Source: an uncultured Clostridia bacterium (lineage in GTDB: Bacteria > Bacillota > Clostridia > Christensenellales > Aristaeellaceae). Taken from it: a DNA stretch of 64,000 nucleotides. A model generated the notes under the pieces. The model was not told the DNA's origin and did not search any database. It was given only the letters and a program-made list of their open reading frames with translations. Both the position numbers and the translations under genes were made by a program. Shown here one piece after another: positions 1 to 8,109 of the stretch (its first letter is position 1; each line of letters starts with the position of its first letter). The stretch covers positions 1 to 64,000 of the forward strand of contig CAKTXR010000005.1 in the NCBI GenBank assembly GCA_934631025.1. The letters run 5' to 3'.

Positions 1-137
1 GCCGCGCATTATTTTTTAGAAAAAGACGTGATAATTCCTTGGTCGGGCGCGGCTTTTGAGCGCCCCGAGCGGCAAATTACTCCTTTCGGACGCGCTTGTC
101 CTCTCCGCCGTGTCCGCCGCTTCCCCGCCCGCACACG

Positions 138-167
138 AAAAGCGGCAGCCCGTGCGACTGCCGCTTT
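138..167 (-). terminator. Intrinsic terminator of the hydCBA operon
   Basis: A 7-bp GCGGCAG/CTGCCGC stem with a 9-nt loop is followed on the minus strand by TTTT. It lies 16 bases past the hydA stop and should end the hydrogenase transcript. I see no gene in bases 1-137. Confidence 0.75.
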
Positions 168-182
168 CACGCTTAAATCATA

Positions 183-1949
183 TTACCTGCCGAAGGGAAC
201 GCGCGCGGCATAGCTGGTGTGCAGCAGCTCGTGCGCCAGATGGGAGTTCGGCTCGCCCAGGAACTCGTCGTAGAGCGCCTTGATCTGGGGATTGTTGTGG
301 GACTGGCGCAGCGTCTGCCGCTCGTCCTCGCTGTAGAGCGCCTGCGCTCTCTTTGCCTTATAGGTGTCCATGATGTCCGGCTCCTCGTCGGGCAGGAAGC
401 ACTCGCGGACATACGGCTGGCCGCCGCCGTTGATGCAGCCGCCGGGGCAGCCCATGATCTCGATGAAGTGATACTTGCTCTTGCCGGCGCGGATGTCGTC
501 CAGCAGCACCTTGGCGTTCTTCATGCCGTGCGCCACGGCGACATTGAGCGTCATGCCGTTCAGATCGAAGCTGGCTTCCTTGATCCCGTCGAAGCCGCGC
601 ACTTCCTCGAACTTCACGCCCTCGTGCTCCTTGCCGGTCAGCACATAGGCGGCGGTGCGCAGCGCTGCCTCCATAACGCCGCCGGTCACGCCGAAGATAA
701 CGCCCGCGCCCGTGTAATCGCCCACGATGTCGCGGTCGAAATCCTCGTCGGGCAGGCGGGTGAACTGAATGCCGCTGCGCTTGATCAGGCGGCCCAGCTC
801 GCGCGTGGTCAACACGGCGTCCACGTCCTTCAGGCCGCGGGTGACCAGCTGCTCGCGCTCCTTTTCAAACTTCTTGGCGGTGCAGGGCATGATCGAGACA
901 ACGAACATATCTTCGGGATCCACGCCGATCTTGTCGGCATAGAAGTGCTTGAGGATCGCGCCCTGCATCTCGTGCGGGGACTTGCAGCTGGAGATATGGC
1001 CCAGGCAGTCTCCATAGTAATACTCGGCATAGTTGACCCAGCCGGGCGAGCAGGAGGTGATCATCGGCAGCTCGCCGCCGTTCTTGATACGCCCCAGCAG
1101 CTCGGTGGCCTCCTCCATGATGGTGAGGTCGGCCGCGTAATCGGTATCAAACACCTTCTTGAAGCCCAGACGGCGCAGCGCGGCGACCATCTTGCCGGTC
1201 ACGGGCGTGCCGATCTTCATGCCGAATTCCTCGCCCAGCGCGGCGCGGACGGCGGGCGCGGTCTGCACGACGACATACTTGCCGGCGCGGAACGCGTCGT
1301 CCACCTTGGAGATTTCGCTCTTCTCCATCAGCGCGCCGGTCGGGCAGACGCTGACGCACTGGCCGCACATGATGCAGGGAGAATCGACGAAGGAGCGGTT
1401 CTCGGCCGGGCCGACGATCGTCCTGAAGCCGCGGTTTTCAAAGCCCAGTATGCCGTTGCCGTGGGCATTCTGGCAGCGGGCGACGCAGCGGCCGCACAGC
1501 ACGCACTTCGACGTATCGCGCACGATGGAGGGCGACAGGTCGTCATAGGTCACGGGGGTCTGGCTGCCCTCGAACATATCCTCGCGCGCGCCGGTCAGAC
1601 GGGCGACGTGGAGCAGCTCGCACTTTTCGTTCTTGTCGCACTGCTGGCACTTCATCGAGTGGTTGCTCAGCAACAGCTCCACGGAAGCGCGGCGGGCGGC
1701 GGTGGCCTTAGGCGAGGAGATGGTGATCTCCATGCCTTCGTTTACGGGATAGACGCAGGACGCGACCAGGCCGCGCGCGCCGGTGGCCTCGACCAGACAG
1801 ACGCGGCAGGAACCGCGGTTGCACTCGCCGTGATTGAACGCGCAGAGGGAGGGAATTTCATAGCCGCACGCTCTGGCCGCTTCGAGAATGGTCATTCCCG
1901 CCTCAACCTCATAGGGAATCCCTTCGATTTTTATATTCACATTCGCCAT
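183..1949 (-). CDS. hydA: [FeFe] hydrogenase catalytic subunit, trimeric NADH/ferredoxin-dependent type (HydA/HndD)
   Basis: Catalytic subunit of a cytoplasmic hydrogenase that makes or oxidises H2, probably by electron bifurcation with NADH and ferredoxin. Domains in order: N-terminal [2Fe-2S] (C36, C48, C51, C65), His-ligated [4Fe-4S] (H97, C101, C104, C110), two [4Fe-4S] motifs (C149-C159 and C192-C202), the H-cluster domain, and a small-subunit-like tail. The H-cluster motifs are L2 MPCTAKK (C356) and L3 GCPGGC (C501, C505). L1 reads TSCSPGW at 298-304, where the textbook form is TSCCPGW. At 588 residues it has the usual length of HydA/HndD. It is the last gene of hydC-hydB-hydA, 13 nt after hydB. 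The family assignment is firm; bifurcation is inferred from the three-subunit layout. Confidence 0.96.
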   Translation of the reverse strand: MANVNIKIEGIPYEVEAGMTILEAARACGYEIPSLCAFNHGECNRGSCRVCLVEATGARGLVASCVYPVNEGMEITISSPKATAARRASVELLLSNHSMKCQQCDKNEKCELLHVARLTGAREDMFEGSQTPVTYDDLSPSIVRDTSKCVLCGRCVARCQNAHGNGILGFENRGFRTIVGPAENRSFVDSPCIMCGQCVSVCPTGALMEKSEISKVDDAFRAGKYVVVQTAPAVRAALGEEFGMKIGTPVTGKMVAALRRLGFKKVFDTDYAADLTIMEEATELLGRIKNGGELPMITSCSPGWVNYAEYYYGDCLGHISSCKSPHEMQGAILKHFYADKIGVDPEDMFVVSIMPCTAKKFEKEREQLVTRGLKDVDAVLTTRELGRLIKRSGIQFTRLPDEDFDRDIVGDYTGAGVIFGVTGGVMEAALRTAAYVLTGKEHEGVKFEEVRGFDGIKEASFDLNGMTLNVAVAHGMKNAKVLLDDIRAGKSKYHFIEIMGCPGGCINGGGQPYVRECFLPDEEPDIMDTYKAKRAQALYSEDERQTLRQSHNNPQIKALYDEFLGEPNSHLAHELLHTSYAARVPFGR

Positions 1950-1962
1950 GTTTATTCTCCCC

Positions 1963-3828
1963 TCACTTCTTCTCGATGGCGCCGAACTTACAGGAGGAAA
2001 TGCAGGCTCCGCACTTGATGCACTTCTCCTGATCGATGACGAACGGAACCTCGCGAACCTTGCCGGTGATCGCGCCGACCGGGCACTGGCGCGCGCAGAG
2101 CGAGCAGCGCTTGCACTTGTCGGGATTGATCTCGTACTTCATCAGCTTCTTGCAGACGTGCGCCGGGCAGTTCTTGTCGATAATGTGCGCCTTGTATTCG
2201 TCGCGGAAGGAGGCGAGCGTGGACAGAACCGGATTGGCCGCGGTCTGACCCAGCGCGCACAGCGAGCCGGCCTTGATGGTGGCGGCCAGCTCCTCGAGCT
2301 GCTTGAGATCCTCCATGTCGGCCTTGCCGGTGGTGATCTTGGTCAGATACTCGAGCATGCGCTTGGTGCCGATGCGGCAGGGGGAACACTTGCCGCAGGA
2401 TTCGTCGCAGATGAACTCCATATAGAACTTCGCGACGTCGACCATACAGTTGTCCTCGTCCATGACGATCGCGCCGCCGGAGCCCATCATCGAGCCCTTG
2501 GCCACGAGGTTGTCAAAGTCGATAGGCGTGTCCAGATCCTTCGCGGTCAGGCAGCCGCCGGAGGGGCCGCCGGTCTGGATGGCCTTGAATTCCTTGTCGC
2601 CGGGAATGCCGCCGCCGATGTCGTAGATCAGCTCGCGCAGCGTGGTGCCCATGGGCACTTCGACCAGGCCGACGTTGTTGATCTTGCCGCCCAGCGCGAA
2701 CACCTTGGTGCCCTTGGAGCGTTCGGTGCCGTAGCGGGTGAATTCGTCCTTGCCCTTGCGCATGATATAGGGCACGCAGGCCAGCGTCTCGACGTTGTTG
2801 ACGATGGTCGGGCAGTCCCACAGACCCTTGACGGCCGGGAACGGCGGGCGGGGCCGCGGCATACCGCGCTGGCCCTGAATGGAGTTGAGCAGAGCGGTTT
2901 CCTCGCCGCAGACGAACGCGCCCGCGCCCAGGCGGATGTGCGCGCGGAAGGAGAAATCCGTGCCCAGAATGTTGTCGCCCAGAAGGCCGATTTCCTCGGC
3001 CTGACGGATGGCGATCTTCAGGCGATTCACCGCAATGGGATACTCGGCGCGGACGTAGAAATAGCCGTTCTGCGCGCCGATGGCGTAGCCGGCGATGACC
3101 ATGCCCTCGATGACGGCCAGCGGGTTGCCCTCGAGGATGGAGCGATCCATGAACGCGCCGGGATCGCCCTCGTCGCCGTTGCAGACCACATACTTCTCGC
3201 CGTCGGGCTGCGCGTAGGCGAACTGCCACTTACGGCCGGTCGGGAAGCCGCCGCCGCCGCGTCCGCGCAGGCCGGAATCAAGGATCTCCTTGATCACGTC
3301 GGCGCGATCCATCTTGAGCGCCCTGGCCAGTCCCTGGAAAGCGCCGTCGCCCAGCGCCTCGTTGATGTCCTCGGGGTTGATCGAGCCGCAGCCGTGCAGC
3401 GCGATGCGAACCTGCTTTTTGTAGAAGGTGATGTCGTCCTGCTTGGCGACCTTCTGCTCGGTCGCGGGATCGACGTACAAAAGATGCTCGACGACCTCGC
3501 CGCCGATGATGTCCTTTTCGATGATTTCTTCAACGTCGTCCAGATGCACCATGCGGTAGAGCGTGTCCTCGGGATAGATCTTCACGAACGGGCCCTGTGA
3601 GCAGAAGCCGAAGCAGCCGACCTGATTGACGGTCACCTTGTCGGAAAGGCCCTTTTCCTCGATGATTTTGCTGAATTTTTCGCGAATCTCGGCGGAATTG
3701 GAGGACAGGCAGCCGGTGCCGCCGCACAGCACGATGGCGCGCTTGCCGCCCTCGCCCCTGAACTTGCCGGCCAGACGGGCGGAACAGGACTCCTGAATCG
3801 CGGAGAGCTCTTCAAAGCTTTTAATCAT
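1963..3828 (-). CDS. hydB: NADH-binding diaphorase subunit of [FeFe] hydrogenase (HydB/HndC, NuoF-like)
   Basis: FMN- and NAD(H)-binding subunit passing electrons between NADH, ferredoxin and HydA. The 621 residues contain, in order: a thioredoxin-like [2Fe-2S] domain (CGGTGC near 35 and GCFGFC near 71), the NuoF FMN site GRGGGGFPTGRKW, the nucleotide site GDEGDPGAFMDRS, the CGKCSPCR [4Fe-4S] motif near 475, and two C-terminal ferredoxin clusters (CKRCSLCARQCP and CIKCGACISSC). Carrying both the N-terminal thioredoxin fold and the C-terminal ferredoxins is typical of HydB in bifurcating HydABC rather than complex I NuoF. The gene sits 2 nt after hydC and 13 nt before hydA. Confidence 0.95.
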   Translation of the reverse strand: MIKSFEELSAIQESCSARLAGKFRGEGGKRAIVLCGGTGCLSSNSAEIREKFSKIIEEKGLSDKVTVNQVGCFGFCSQGPFVKIYPEDTLYRMVHLDDVEEIIEKDIIGGEVVEHLLYVDPATEQKVAKQDDITFYKKQVRIALHGCGSINPEDINEALGDGAFQGLARALKMDRADVIKEILDSGLRGRGGGGFPTGRKWQFAYAQPDGEKYVVCNGDEGDPGAFMDRSILEGNPLAVIEGMVIAGYAIGAQNGYFYVRAEYPIAVNRLKIAIRQAEEIGLLGDNILGTDFSFRAHIRLGAGAFVCGEETALLNSIQGQRGMPRPRPPFPAVKGLWDCPTIVNNVETLACVPYIMRKGKDEFTRYGTERSKGTKVFALGGKINNVGLVEVPMGTTLRELIYDIGGGIPGDKEFKAIQTGGPSGGCLTAKDLDTPIDFDNLVAKGSMMGSGGAIVMDEDNCMVDVAKFYMEFICDESCGKCSPCRIGTKRMLEYLTKITTGKADMEDLKQLEELAATIKAGSLCALGQTAANPVLSTLASFRDEYKAHIIDKNCPAHVCKKLMKYEINPDKCKRCSLCARQCPVGAITGKVREVPFVIDQEKCIKCGACISSCKFGAIEKK

Positions 3829-3830
3829 GA

Positions 3831-4316
3831 TTACATACCTCCCTGCTGGCGAAGCTCCTCAATGATGCCGGGAACCGCGCTGACCTGAACCTTGGGATAG
3901 ACTTTGCCGTTGATCGACACAGCGGGCGCGATGCCGCACGCGCCGATGCAGCGCAGCGCGTCGATGGTGAACAGGCCGTCCTCGGTGCTCTCGCCGGGCT
4001 TGATGCCCAGGATCTCGCTGAATTTGTCGATAACTTTCTGAGCGCCCTTGACATAGCAGGCCGTGCCCAGGCAGCAGCCGATGATGTATTTTCCCTTCGG
4101 CCGGAGGGAGAAGAACGAATAGAAGGTCACCACGCCGTAGATTTCCGCGACGCTGATGCCGGTTTTCTGGGAGACAAGCTCCTGCACCTCCAGCGGAATA
4201 TAGCCGTATTCCTTCTGGATGTCGCTCAAAATCATCATCAGGGGAGTCGTTTCCTCGGCATAGCGATCGCAGATCTCGCAGATTTTTGCCGCCGCCGCTT
4301 CACTCAAATGCGCCAT
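3831..4316 (-). CDS. hydC: [2Fe-2S] subunit of [FeFe] hydrogenase (HydC/HndA, NuoE-like)
   Basis: Small electron-transfer subunit of the hydrogenase. It is a NuoE-type thioredoxin-fold protein of 161 residues with the four-Cys [2Fe-2S] pattern: GCCLGTACYVKG and, further on, RCIGACG. The longer reading frame begins at 4334, but those six extra codons contain the AGGAGG ribosome site, so I place the start at 4316 (MAHLSE). It is the first gene of hydCBA, with a strong promoter about 70 bases upstream. Rex is the next gene upstream and is a likely regulator, though I could not find a good Rex operator. Confidence 0.95.
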   Translation of the reverse strand: MAHLSEAAAAKICEICDRYAEETTPLMMILSDIQKEYGYIPLEVQELVSQKTGISVAEIYGVVTFYSFFSLRPKGKYIIGCCLGTACYVKGAQKVIDKFSEILGIKPGESTEDGLFTIDALRCIGACGIAPAVSINGKVYPKVQVSAVPGIIEELRQQGGM

Positions 4317-4382
4317 GATAGTCCTCCTCAACATTTATTCACGCCCGTGACTGTGCAACGCGCTTCCGCGTCTATATCGTGA

Positions 4383-4412
4383 AGTATATACCAGTCATAT
4401 TCAGTTTGTCAA
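4383..4412 (-). promoter_or_regulatory. Sigma-A promoter of hydCBA
   Basis: On the minus strand TTGACA (4407-4412) precedes TATATA (4385-4390) by 16 bp, or TATACT (4383-4388) by 18 bp. The start point would be near 4376, giving a leader of about 60 nt to the hydC ribosome site. A weak TTG/CAA symmetry (4406-4424) overlaps the -35 box but does not match the clostridial Rex consensus well. Confidence 0.8.
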
Positions 4413-4839
4413 GTTTAACCGCAAAATTCTTTAAAATACGCGGTTTCAGTTACGAGAGCTGGTCCATTTAACAATTGCATCACGCAAATTGGCGCATTTC
4501 ATTTTTATGCGCCGTCCGCGCCTGTTTTCGAGCATTATGAACGTTTGGGAGGTATAAAGTGCATGAGTCGAATAGCAGCGCTTTCATTTTCGCGTTTGCC
4601 ATGAGCAATATGTATAAAATTAACATTTGAAAGATTTTACGGCGTTCTCCGGTTGTTTTGCCGCCGTGCGCCGCGCTTTTTGCACGGGACAGACATCCGA
4701 AGCAAATCGCCGGACAGTCGTCTGTTACGCTCGCCGCGCGTAAGCATTATATGATTTTGTATATCCAGTTATGTCAAAATGCGGGGCGGCCTGAAATTCT
4801 GCCGGCTTAAATTGCCTTTTGTCCGGCGGTGATGGCATG

Positions 4840-4880
4840 AAAAAAAGAACGTCCTCCGGCGTTATGCCTTCCGACGTTCC
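4840..4880 (-). terminator. Intrinsic terminator of rex
   Basis: GAACGTC...GACGTTC stem with an internal GG/CC extension, followed on the minus strand by seven T residues. It begins 16 bases past the rex stop and separates rex from hydCBA. Confidence 0.9.
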
Positions 4881-4895
4881 TCTATTCTATGAATT

Positions 4896-5567
4896 TTACT
4901 CGTATTCGTCATCCTCGCGCCCGGTCTCGGCCTGCGTCAGGCTGTTGGAGAGCAGCAGCAGCGAGGCCGCGATGTCCATATTACGCACGACGACGCGTCT
5001 GGGCACATTCAGATTAACCGGCGCGAAGCACAGTATCGCGCGCACGCCGCCCTCGACCAGCTTGTCGCACACGGCCTGCGCCTGCGCGGCGGGCACGGCG
5101 ATGATGCCGTAATCCGCGCCCACGCTCCTCGTCTGCGCGGCGATCGACTCGGACGGATACACCAGACAGCCGTTGATCGCCATGCCGATGCGGTGCTCGT
5201 CCGCATCGAAGGCGGCCACCATGCGGAAACCGCAGTGCGCAAAGCCGTCGTAGGACATGAGCGCCTGACCCAGCCGTCCCGCGCCGGCCAGCACGACGCG
5301 CTTTTCCGTCCTGTAGCCCAGCGCTTCCTCCAGACAGGCGATCAGCGCGGCCACATTGCGCCCCGTGCGCGGACGGCCGCTGGACACATAGGCCAGATCC
5401 TTGCGCACCTGTATGCCGGTCAGCCGGAGATCCTGCGCGATCATGGCCGAGGAAATCTGCTCGCAGCCTTCCGCAAGGCGCATCTTCAGATAGTTGAGAT
5501 ACAGCGGCAGGCGCTCCATGGCGGGCTGCGGAATCGCCGCGTTCAGCTCTGATCGATTGATCGACAT
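4896..5567 (-). CDS. rex: Redox-sensing transcriptional repressor Rex
   Basis: NADH/NAD+-sensing dimeric repressor of fermentation and hydrogenase genes. The 223-residue protein has an N-terminal winged helix (about 1-80; RLPLYLNYL near 17 and the recognition helix TGIQVRKDLAYVS) and a Rossmann domain with GAGRLGQAL binding the dinucleotide. The reading frame is open 63 codons upstream, but the Rex family starts at MSINRSE, where a GGAAG ribosome site precedes ATG at 5567. It lies between the fumarate-reductase-like/Hdr-Flx operon and the hydrogenase operon, each set off by a terminator, so it is probably its own unit. A 10-bp inverted repeat lies just upstream. Confidence 0.95.
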   Translation of the reverse strand: MSINRSELNAAIPQPAMERLPLYLNYLKMRLAEGCEQISSAMIAQDLRLTGIQVRKDLAYVSSGRPRTGRNVAALIACLEEALGYRTEKRVVLAGAGRLGQALMSYDGFAHCGFRMVAAFDADEHRIGMAINGCLVYPSESIAAQTRSVGADYGIIAVPAAQAQAVCDKLVEGGVRAILCFAPVNLNVPRRVVVRNMDIAASLLLLSNSLTQAETGREDDEYE

Positions 5568-5608
5568 GATTCTCGCTTCCTTTCCGAACAGACTCCCCGT
5601 GCGATGCC

Positions 5609-5644
5609 CTTTCGTCAGATCGGATCGCGCCGTCCTGACGAAAG
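5609..5644. repeat. 10-bp inverted repeat upstream of rex
   Basis: CTTTCGTCAG (5609-5618) and CTGACGAAAG (5635-5644) are perfect inverted copies with centres 26 bp apart. They lie 42-77 bases upstream of the rex start codon, between that gene and the preceding terminator. This could be a dimer-of-dimers operator or a leader hairpin. It does not resemble the Rex consensus. Confidence 0.6.
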
Positions 5645-5680
5645 AGCGCCGCCCTCTCCCCCGCTCCACGGCGGGGATAG

Positions 5681-5731
5681 AAAAACAGCGCCGGCCGGCT
5701 CCTGCCTTTTTCAGCTCCAGAGCCGGCCGGC
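5681..5731 (-). terminator. Terminator of the Hdr-Flx-fumarate reductase operon
   Basis: A 12-bp GC-only stem (5690-5701 with 5720-5731, GCCGGCCGGCTC and its complement) followed on the minus strand by GCTGTTTTT. It lies about 60 bases past the flavoprotein stop. Confidence 0.88.
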
Positions 5732-5790
5732 AAAAAGCGATCAGCCTGCGGCGCAAAGCTCACGCCTCGCGCCGCAGACAAAGAACCTCA

Positions 5791-7404
5791 TCAGATGCAC
5801 TCGCGGCCGCGCGCATAGTTGGGCAGCAGCTTGGGCGACACCTTGTCGGAATGCACGCCCGCGTCGGCCAGTTCCTTCTCGAACGCGTCGACGTGCTTGA
5901 GGGTCAGCGCGCCCACGGACTCGACGGTCTTGGCCTTGGCGGCCGCCTGCTGACCAGCGTTGCGGCCAAAGACGATGACATCCAGCAGGCTGTTGCCCAT
6001 CAGGCGGTTGCGGCCATGCACGCCGCCGGAAACCTCGCCCGCAGCGTACAGATTCTCAACGGCGGTTTCGCACTTGTCGTTGATCTGCAATCCGCCGTTC
6101 TGGTAGTGCAGCGTCGGGTAGACCAGAATGGGGGTTTCACGCATATCGATGCCGAACTTCAGGTACATGCGCAGCATGGCCGGCAGGCGCTTCTCCAGCG
6201 TGCCCTTGCCATGGATCATGTCGATCATGGGGGTGTCCAGCCAGACGGCCTTTCCGCCGCCGGGGATGTTCACGCCCTTGCCGTGATCGGAGCACTCGCG
6301 GATCAGCGCGGCGGCGTTCACGTCGCGGGTCTCCAGCGGATGCACATAGACCTCGCCCTCGCTGTTGACCAGCTTCGCGCCCATGGAGCGCACCTTCTCA
6401 GTCACCAGCGCGCCGTAGATCTGCGCCGGGAAGGCCACGCCGGTGGGATGATACTGCAGCGTATCCTGATACAGCAGCTTCGCGCCCGCGCGGTAGCCCA
6501 GCACCAGACCGTCGGCCGTCGCGCCGTAGTGGTTCGAGGTCGGGAAGCCCTGATAGTGCATGCGGCCCGCGCCGCCGGTGGCGATGATGACGGTCTTGGC
6601 GCGCGCGATCAGGATCTCCCTGGTCTCCATGTTCATCAGGACAGCGCCGGCCGCGTGGCCGTTCTCGTCCTTGATGATTTCGATCGCGGCGGTGAAATCA
6701 ATCACGGGGATGCTGCGGTTGATCACTTCGTCGCGCAGGGTGCGCATGATCTCCGCGCCGGAGTAGTCGGCGGCGGCGTGCATGCGCTTGCGGCTGGTTC
6801 CGCCGCCGTGGGTGGTGATCATGGTGCCGTCGGCCGCCTTGTCGAATTCCACGCCCAGCTCGTTGAGCCACTTGATGGCTTCCGGCGCGTCCATAACCAG
6901 CTTGCGAACCAGCTCGGGCACGTTGCAATAGTGGCCGCCGCCCATGACGTCCAGATAGTGCTGGGCGGGCGAATCGTTGGGCTTGTCGGCCGCCTGAATG
7001 CCGCCCTCGGCCATCATGGTGTTGGCGTCGCCGATGCGCAGCTTGGTCACGATCATGGCCTTCACGCCGGCCTTGTCGGCCTCGATGGCCGCGGAAGCGC
7101 CCGCGCCGCCGCCGCCGATGATCAGCACGTCGGTATCATAATCCGGATGGGTGAGATCGATGTCCTTGCCGTAAACGCGGCTGTTGGCCTCGAGCATATC
7201 CAGCAGCTCGAGCGGGGCTTTTTCGCCCTTGTTGGGGCCGACGTCGATCGTGCCGAAGCCCTTCTTGCTGTAATCGGGATGATACTGCTCCAGCAGGGCG
7301 TCCTTTTCGTCGGCGGTCATGCGACGGGGCTCGTAGGCGATGTTGGCCTCGCGAGCAGCCTCGACCTTCTTCATGGACTCAAGCATTTCCTGAGTGAAAA
7401 TCAT
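5791..7404 (-). CDS. Soluble fumarate reductase/succinate dehydrogenase-like flavoprotein (TfrA-like)
   Basis: FAD protein of the SdhA/FrdA family, predicted to reduce fumarate or a related enoate in the cytoplasm. After an 88-residue N-terminal extension come the FAD site LIIGGGGAGASAA (from 94), HPTG (H319), TRD (R360), PTLHY (H433) and HGRNRLMGNSLLD (R467). These match the catalytic His and Arg residues of fumarate reductases. The covalent-FAD motif SHTxAAEGG reads ANTMMAEGG, so His is Asn128 and FAD is probably held non-covalently. The usual C-terminal helical domain is largely missing (537 residues in all). No membrane-anchor gene is nearby. It is last in an operon with an SdhB-like protein and Hdr-Flx. 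An alternative substrate such as another alpha,beta-unsaturated acid is possible. Confidence 0.85.
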   Translation of the reverse strand: MIFTQEMLESMKKVEAAREANIAYEPRRMTADEKDALLEQYHPDYSKKGFGTIDVGPNKGEKAPLELLDMLEANSRVYGKDIDLTHPDYDTDVLIIGGGGAGASAAIEADKAGVKAMIVTKLRIGDANTMMAEGGIQAADKPNDSPAQHYLDVMGGGHYCNVPELVRKLVMDAPEAIKWLNELGVEFDKAADGTMITTHGGGTSRKRMHAAADYSGAEIMRTLRDEVINRSIPVIDFTAAIEIIKDENGHAAGAVLMNMETREILIARAKTVIIATGGAGRMHYQGFPTSNHYGATADGLVLGYRAGAKLLYQDTLQYHPTGVAFPAQIYGALVTEKVRSMGAKLVNSEGEVYVHPLETRDVNAAALIRECSDHGKGVNIPGGGKAVWLDTPMIDMIHGKGTLEKRLPAMLRMYLKFGIDMRETPILVYPTLHYQNGGLQINDKCETAVENLYAAGEVSGGVHGRNRLMGNSLLDVIVFGRNAGQQAAAKAKTVESVGALTLKHVDAFEKELADAGVHSDKVSPKLLPNYARGRECI

Positions 7405-7418
7405 GGCTCTGCCCCTCC

Positions 7419-8093
7419 TTACTTTTCAATGTCGCGGTTGTTGTAGAGTTCCTTCAGCTCGTCGATGGACTTGTCCATGATGGCTTCCATCGCCTGAGAG
7501 CAGAGGCCGTCCTGAATCTCCTTCACGCGCTCGGTCAGATGCTTGGCCTCGGGCGCGATGTACTTACCGTTCAGGCGGCGGGCCAGCATGGCCACCTGCG
7601 GGTGGGAGATGCCGGCGGGGCAGCGGGAGGAACAGATGCCGCACATCACGCAGTCAAAGCTCAGCTCGGCGCACTTCTTGAAATCGCCGCGCTGCGCATA
7701 GGCGATATACTGCATGACGTTCAGGCCCTGAGAACAGGACTTGGTACAGGCGTTGCAGCCCACGCAGGAATAGATTTCGGGATAGAGCTGCATCATGATC
7801 TTCTGCTCGGGCTTGACCTTCTCGATGTCGAAAGGCTCCTTGATGAGCGGGAAGAAGGGCAGCGTCGCCACGTACATATTGTCCTGCACCTTGGTGGAGC
7901 AGGCCAGGCAGGCCTTCAGCTCGCGGTCGCCCTTGATGCGGTAGACCGTCGCGCAAGCGCCGCAGAAGCCGTTGCGGCAGCCGCAGCCGCGCACCAGCTG
8001 ATAGCCGGCGTATTCCATGGCCTCCATGATCGTCAGATCAGAAGGCACCTCGTATTTCTTACCAAACAGGAAAACATTGACCATATCTGCCAT
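7419..8093 (-). CDS. Fumarate reductase-like iron-sulfur subunit (SdhB/TfrB N-terminal type)
   Basis: Electron carrier feeding the adjacent flavoprotein. The 224-residue protein has an N-terminal plant-type [2Fe-2S] domain (GCGCRNGFCGAC near 36-47 and CLAC near 62) and a C-terminal domain with two [4Fe-4S] motifs (CVGCNACTKSC near 110 and CVMCGICSSRCP near 147). This is the SdhB/FrdB layout. Methanogen TfrB adds an HdrB-like CCG domain at its C-terminus. That domain is absent here, but a free HdrB is encoded in the same operon. The gene starts 16 nt after flxA and ends 14 nt before the flavoprotein gene. Confidence 0.85.
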   Translation of the reverse strand: MADMVNVFLFGKKYEVPSDLTIMEAMEYAGYQLVRGCGCRNGFCGACATVYRIKGDRELKACLACSTKVQDNMYVATLPFFPLIKEPFDIEKVKPEQKIMMQLYPEIYSCVGCNACTKSCSQGLNVMQYIAYAQRGDFKKCAELSFDCVMCGICSSRCPAGISHPQVAMLARRLNGKYIAPEAKHLTERVKEIQDGLCSQAMEAIMDKSIDELKELYNNRDIEK

Positions 8094-8109
8094 GTTGTTT
8101 TCTCCTCCA

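Larger units (their letters stand above)
4335..4895. other. Gap between rex and hydC: promoter and terminator, no gene
   Basis: About 560 bases without a convincing reading frame. The end next to hydC holds its promoter, and the end next to rex holds the rex terminator. A 7-bp inverted repeat GGCGCAT/ATGCGCC lies at 4491-4513 and is not followed by a T run. The middle (about 4440-4830) is more AT-rich than its surroundings, with nothing I can name. Confidence 0.6.

Noticed and set aside
219..2018. 599-codon plus-strand open frame opposite hydA
   Set aside because: High GC removes stop codons on the opposite strand. The translation is low-complexity (Ala, Gly, Arg, His, Leu) with no motif, while hydA on the minus strand has complete cluster motifs. 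The same holds for the long plus-strand frames at 1948-3600, 5494-7446, 8982-9986, 10031-11029 and 11553-13343.
4406..4424. Possible Rex operator over the hydCBA -35 box
   Set aside because: TTG/CAA ends and a TTAA core are present, but the half-sites do not align with TTGTTAA-N4-TTAACAA at the right spacing. Rex control of hydCBA is plausible but not shown by this sequence.
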